A stretch of 7,590 nt of DNA, from positions 1 through 7,590 of the forward strand of contig JAISNB010000040.1 of assembly GCA_031276435.1 (NCBI GenBank). The letters run 5' to 3'. The notes beneath the pieces were generated by a model, which ran no database searches, was not told the origin of the DNA, and saw only the letters and a program-made list of their open reading frames with translations. Positions 4,894 to 7,590 of the stretch are shown one piece after another. The position numbers and the translations under genes are program-made. This DNA comes from Burkholderiaceae bacterium (GTDB lineage Bacteria > Pseudomonadota > Gammaproteobacteria > Burkholderiales > Burkholderiaceae_C). The number at the start of each line of letters is the position of its first letter. Position 1 is the first letter of the stretch.

Positions 4894-5094
4894 ATGGCAC
4901 GCATCACCGTTGAAGACGCACTGGAAAAAATCCCCAACCGCTTTCAGCTTGTGTTGGTTGCCACCTACCGCGCCCGCATGCTCAAGCAAGGCCACGCGCC
5001 CAAGGTGGAGACCAGCAACAAGCCCGGTGTGACCGCGCTGCGCGAGATTGCGGCGGGCGAGGTGGGTCTGGAAATGCTCAAGAAAGTCGCTTGA
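4894..5094 (+). CDS. rpoZ: RNA polymerase omega subunit
   Basis: Omega binds the beta-prime subunit, aids assembly of RNA polymerase, and in proteobacteria forms part of a (p)ppGpp-binding site. The 66-residue product is shorter than E. coli omega (91), lacking the C-terminal extension, as seen in many Betaproteobacteria. The conserved core is present: MARITVEDALEKIPNRF, LVLVATYRARMLKQG, then NKPGVTALREIAAGEVGLEML. ATG at 4894 gives exactly the MARITVED family start. No Shine-Dalgarno precedes it (ACACAACCGCC). The 122-bp gap after gmk contains a seven-T run at 4872-4878 without a convincing hairpin, so read-through from gmk is likely. An intrinsic terminator lies about 46 bp after the stop. 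Confidence 0.96.
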   Translation: MARITVEDALEKIPNRFQLVLVATYRARMLKQGHAPKVETSNKPGVTALREIAAGEVGLEMLKKVA

Positions 5095-5140
5095 ACCCAA
5101 TCTACAAGCCGCCGCCGTCCCCGGCGCGTGCAACAGCCGC

Positions 5141-5163
5141 AAGCGCCATCATGGCGCTTTTTT
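5141..5163 (+). terminator. Intrinsic terminator after rpoZ
   Basis: AAGCGCCA at 5141-5148 and TGGCGCTT at 5152-5159 form a perfect 8-bp GC-rich stem with a TCA loop, running directly into T residues up to 5163. This is a textbook rho-independent terminator on the plus strand, located between the rpoZ stop and the spoT start. There is no matching T-tract on the other strand. Confidence 0.9.
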
Positions 5164-5185
5164 GTTGCGTGCTCCCGAAATGGCG

Positions 5186-5214
5186 TGCACAAAACAGTGT
5201 CGGCGTGGTTAAAT
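5186..5214 (+). promoter_or_regulatory. Candidate spoT promoter
   Basis: TGCACA at 5186-5191 (four of six matches to TTGACA) is separated by 17 bp from TTAAAT at 5209-5214. Transcription would start around 5221, right at the spoT ATG (5222). The position just past the rpoZ terminator makes a dedicated promoter plausible, but the hexamers are only moderate matches. Confidence 0.4.
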
Positions 5215-5221
5215 CTGGCCC

Positions 5222-7483
5222 ATGAGCGCGCTGACTCCGCCAACCACTGCCTCTGCCGACGCCTTGCCGCCAGATGTCGCGGTTGAAGCGGCCAGGATTT
5301 CGGCTGCCAGCTTTGCCGCGCTGGAGAGCAAGATTGCCTACCTTGGCGACGAAGACCGCCAACTGCTTGGCAGCGCCTACCGCTTTGCCGACCGGGTGCA
5401 CCTGGGGCAAATGCGCAAAAACGGCGAACCCTACATCACGCACCCCATCGCCGTGGCGTCCCAGTGCGCCGACTGGAAGCTCGACACGCCAGCCCTGATT
5501 GCTGCCCTTTTGCACGACGCCATGGAAGACTGCGACGTCACCAAGAGCGATCTGGCCGAACAGTTTGGCTCGACCGTCTCTGAACTGGTCGACGGGCTGA
5601 CCAAGCTCGACAAGCTGCAATTTGACAACCGCGAGGAAAACCAGGCCGAATCGTTTCGCAAAATGCTGCTGGCCATGGCGCGCGATGTGCGCGTCATCCT
5701 CATCAAGCTGGCCGATCGCACGCACAACATGCGCACCCTGGGCGACATGCCGCGCCGCAAATGGGAACGCATTTCCACCGAAACACTGGAAGTGTATGCG
5801 CCCATTGCGCACCGCCTGGGCCTGAACCAGACTTACCGCGAGTTACAGGACCTGGCTTTTCGCCACCTCATGCCGTGGCGCTACAGCGTGCTGTCCAAGG
5901 CCATCCAGCGCGCCCACCAGCGCCGCCGCGATCTGATCCAGAATGTGCAACGCGAGTTGGAAACCGCACTGGTGGGCGCGGGCCTGACGGCAAGCGTCAT
6001 CGCGCGCGAGAAAACGCTTTACTCCATTTACCGCAAGATGGACGAAAAGCGCCTTTCCTTCGCCCAGGTCAACGACCTGTATGGCCTGCGCGTCATCGTG
6101 TCCAGCGTTGCATCGTGCTATTTCGCGCTCGGGCTTTTGCACCAGATCTACAAGCCGGTGCCCGGACGCTTCAAAGACTACATCGCCATTCCCAAGATCA
6201 ATGGCTACCAAGCGCTGCACACCACGCTCATCGGCCCGGCGCACGTGAACATGGAAGTGCAGATTCGCACCGAGCAAATGGACATCGTGGCCGAAAGCGG
6301 CGTGGCCGCGCACTGGCTGTACAAGGTCAGCGGCGGCGCCAGCAAGGACGATTTAGGCTCGCAGTGGCTTCAGTCGCTGCTCGACATCCAGCAGGAAACG
6401 CGCGACCCCACCGAATTTCTGGACAACGTCAAGGGCGACCTCATCCCCGACGCGGTCTACGTATTCACGCCCAAAGGGCAGATCATGGCGCTGCCCAACG
6501 GCGCGACGGTGGTCGATTTTGCCTATGCCATTCACAGCAGCGTGGGCGACCACACGGTGGCCGCCAAAGTCAATGGCGAGCAGGTTCCGCTGCGCTCCGA
6601 ATTGAGCAATGGCGACGTGGTGGAAATCGTCACGGCGCCGGTCTCCTCGCCCAACCCGGCATGGCTGGGCTTTGTGCGCACGGGCCGCGCGCGCTCCAAA
6701 ATTCGGCATTACCTGAAAACCCTGGCGCAAAACGAATCCGCGGGCCTGGGCGAAAAAATGCTGGCGCAGGCGCTGCGCTCGGAAGGGCTGGCGCAACTGC
6801 CTGCCGACGACGATGCACAGTCGCAGGACATCTGGGAAAAGCTGCTGCGCTTTACAGGCAACCGCACGCGCGAGGAGCTGATGGCTGACATCGGTCTGGG
6901 CAAGCGCGTGGCCTCCATCGTCGCCAATCGCCTGGCCAGTCTGTTGCAGGCCCAGGGCGTCAAGCCCGACGCGCTGATGCTCACGCGCGAACGCTTTACC
7001 GAGCACGAAAAACTCTCGCAAGGCGCCGTGGTACTGGACGGCAGCGACAACGCGGCCATCAAATACGCGACGTGCTGCCGCCCGATTCCGGGCGACCCGG
7101 TGGTCGGCTACCTGGGACGCGGCGAAGGTCTGGTGGTACACACCGCCGACTGCACCGTCGCCAGGCGTTTGCGCCACAAGGACGCCGAGCGTTTCATCAC
7201 CGTGGAATGGTCGGACGAGTCAACGCGCACATTCCCGGTGGGCGTGGCCGTGACCGTGAGCAATGGCAAAGGCGTCCTGGCGCGCCTGGCGGCCGCACTG
7301 ACCAATGCCGACGCGGACATCGTGCACATGGGCATGGCCGACGAATCGGCCCGGGATGCAGCCGAAATGCGCTTCATCCTCGGAGTGCGCAACACCGCGC
7401 ACCTGGACGCCGTGCTGCGCCTGGTGCGGCGCACGCCATCGGTGCTGCGCGCCGCGCGCATCAAGCCCGCGGCCAGCGCCTAG
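5222..7483 (+). CDS. spoT: Bifunctional (p)ppGpp synthetase/hydrolase, Rel/SpoT family
   Basis: A long RelA-SpoT homologue of 753 residues that makes (p)ppGpp from ATP and GTP/GDP and hydrolyses it, controlling the stringent response. The N-terminal HD hydrolase is intact: H74 in YITHP, H98-D99 in LLHDAMED, and LADRTHNMRTL with D165 and N169. In the synthetase domain the RFKD motif (316-319) is the RxKD form of bifunctional enzymes, not the ExDD of synthetase-only RelA; PKINGYQALHTTL, VQIRTEQMD and SGVAAHWLYK follow. A TGS domain starts near 411 (VYVFTPKG), then a helical part, a conserved-cysteine region with C618-C619 and C644, and a C-terminal ACT domain from about 671. ATG at 5222 has no Shine-Dalgarno and nearly coincides with the predicted transcription start. 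Both activities are predicted from intact motifs. Confidence 0.95.
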   Translation: MSALTPPTTASADALPPDVAVEAARISAASFAALESKIAYLGDEDRQLLGSAYRFADRVHLGQMRKNGEPYITHPIAVASQCADWKLDTPALIAALLHDAMEDCDVTKSDLAEQFGSTVSELVDGLTKLDKLQFDNREENQAESFRKMLLAMARDVRVILIKLADRTHNMRTLGDMPRRKWERISTETLEVYAPIAHRLGLNQTYRELQDLAFRHLMPWRYSVLSKAIQRAHQRRRDLIQNVQRELETALVGAGLTASVIAREKTLYSIYRKMDEKRLSFAQVNDLYGLRVIVSSVASCYFALGLLHQIYKPVPGRFKDYIAIPKINGYQALHTTLIGPAHVNMEVQIRTEQMDIVAESGVAAHWLYKVSGGASKDDLGSQWLQSLLDIQQETRDPTEFLDNVKGDLIPDAVYVFTPKGQIMALPNGATVVDFAYAIHSSVGDHTVAAKVNGEQVPLRSELSNGDVVEIVTAPVSSPNPAWLGFVRTGRARSKIRHYLKTLAQNESAGLGEKMLAQALRSEGLAQLPADDDAQSQDIWEKLLRFTGNRTREELMADIGLGKRVASIVANRLASLLQAQGVKPDALMLTRERFTEHEKLSQGAVVLDGSDNAAIKYATCCRPIPGDPVVGYLGRGEGLVVHTADCTVARRLRHKDAERFITVEWSDESTRTFPVGVAVTVSNGKGVLARLAAALTNADADIVHMGMADESARDAAEMRFILGVRNTAHLDAVLRLVRRTPSVLRAARIKPAASA

Positions 7484-7493
7484 AGCGGTTTTG

Positions 7494-7523
7494 GCTCGTG
7501 GGCATGCGGCTCCCGGGCTTTTT
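7494..7523 (+). terminator. Probable intrinsic terminator after spoT
   Basis: GCTCGTGGGC at 7494-7503 can pair with GCTCCCGGGC at 7509-7518 around an ATGCG loop, with nine pairs (two of them G-U) and one internal mismatch, followed by five T residues (7519-7523). The hairpin begins 10 bp after the spoT stop, which fits a terminator. Confidence 0.6.
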
Positions 7524-7543
7524 GCACCGAGAGTGTCCGAAAG

Positions 7544-7590
7544 TCATTTTGCGAGCACTTCAACCGGAACGGTTTCAAATTCTTTGCCCC
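7544..7590 (-). CDS. Possible C-terminal end of a convergent gene
   Basis: On the minus strand one frame is open from the right edge to a TGA at 7544-7546, encoding 14 residues that end in GKEFETVPVEVLAK. This looks like a plausible protein C-terminus, and a convergent gene after spoT would suit the terminator between them. However, third codon positions are less GC-rich than in neighbouring genes and the stretch is too short to identify. The region also contains a small palindrome, AACCG/CGGTT at 7562-7574. Confidence 0.25.
   Translation of the reverse strand, partial: GKEFETVPVEVLAK

Noticed and set aside
5761..7177. Alternative-frame open frames of 375 (plus) and 274 (minus) codons over spoT
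   Set aside because: spoT has a complete, ordered set of catalytic and regulatory domains; these frames are shadows with skewed Arg/Ala/Gly composition.

Overview
The window is GC-rich, with strongly G/C third codon positions, and looks chromosomal. Its protein sequences resemble Betaproteobacteria, order Burkholderiales, most likely a Comamonadaceae-like organism. The support is a 66-residue omega subunit, a bifunctional Rel/SpoT directly after gmk-rpoZ, a DUF47-Pit pair, and a RimM/S16 pair. This placement comes from recognising protein families, not from a database search.

Layout, left to right. Positions 1-207 carry the C-terminal end of an unrecognised plus-strand gene that converges on, and overlaps by 7 bp, the rpsP-rimM pair on the minus strand. 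trmD, the usual next gene after rimM, is not seen in the 200 bases that follow. The rpsP promoter region lies back to back with a plus-strand GNAT acetyltransferase of the phosphinothricin-acetyltransferase/MnaT type, and the two may share an overlapping -10 element. A GC-rich hairpin lies between this gene and the convergent minus-strand phosphate operon, which runs DUF47 (PhoU-like) then pit (low-affinity phosphate permease).

Positions 3556-4150 hold no convincing gene. They are a patchwork of palindromic repeats: two direct copies of a roughly 50-bp double-hairpin element, a smaller related palindrome, several GCAATGACG units, and a terminator-like hairpin with a T-tract that has no visible upstream gene. 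After this come gmk, rpoZ and spoT on the plus strand. An excellent intrinsic terminator separates rpoZ from spoT, so spoT is probably transcribed at least partly from its own promoter, perhaps as a near-leaderless mRNA. A second terminator follows spoT, and the last 47 bases may be the end of a convergent gene.

The genes are mostly housekeeping: ribosome assembly (S16, RimM), phosphate uptake (Pit with its DUF47 partner), and guanine nucleotide supply and signalling (Gmk makes GDP; SpoT makes and degrades (p)ppGpp; omega forms part of a (p)ppGpp site on RNA polymerase in proteobacteria). I found no clear new defence, mobile or biosynthetic system. The less ordinary signals are regulatory or structural: the repeat patchwork with its orphan terminator, the inverted repeat around the gmk -10 box, the AT-rich palindrome inside gmk, the divergent shared promoter, and the general lack of Shine-Dalgarno sequences.
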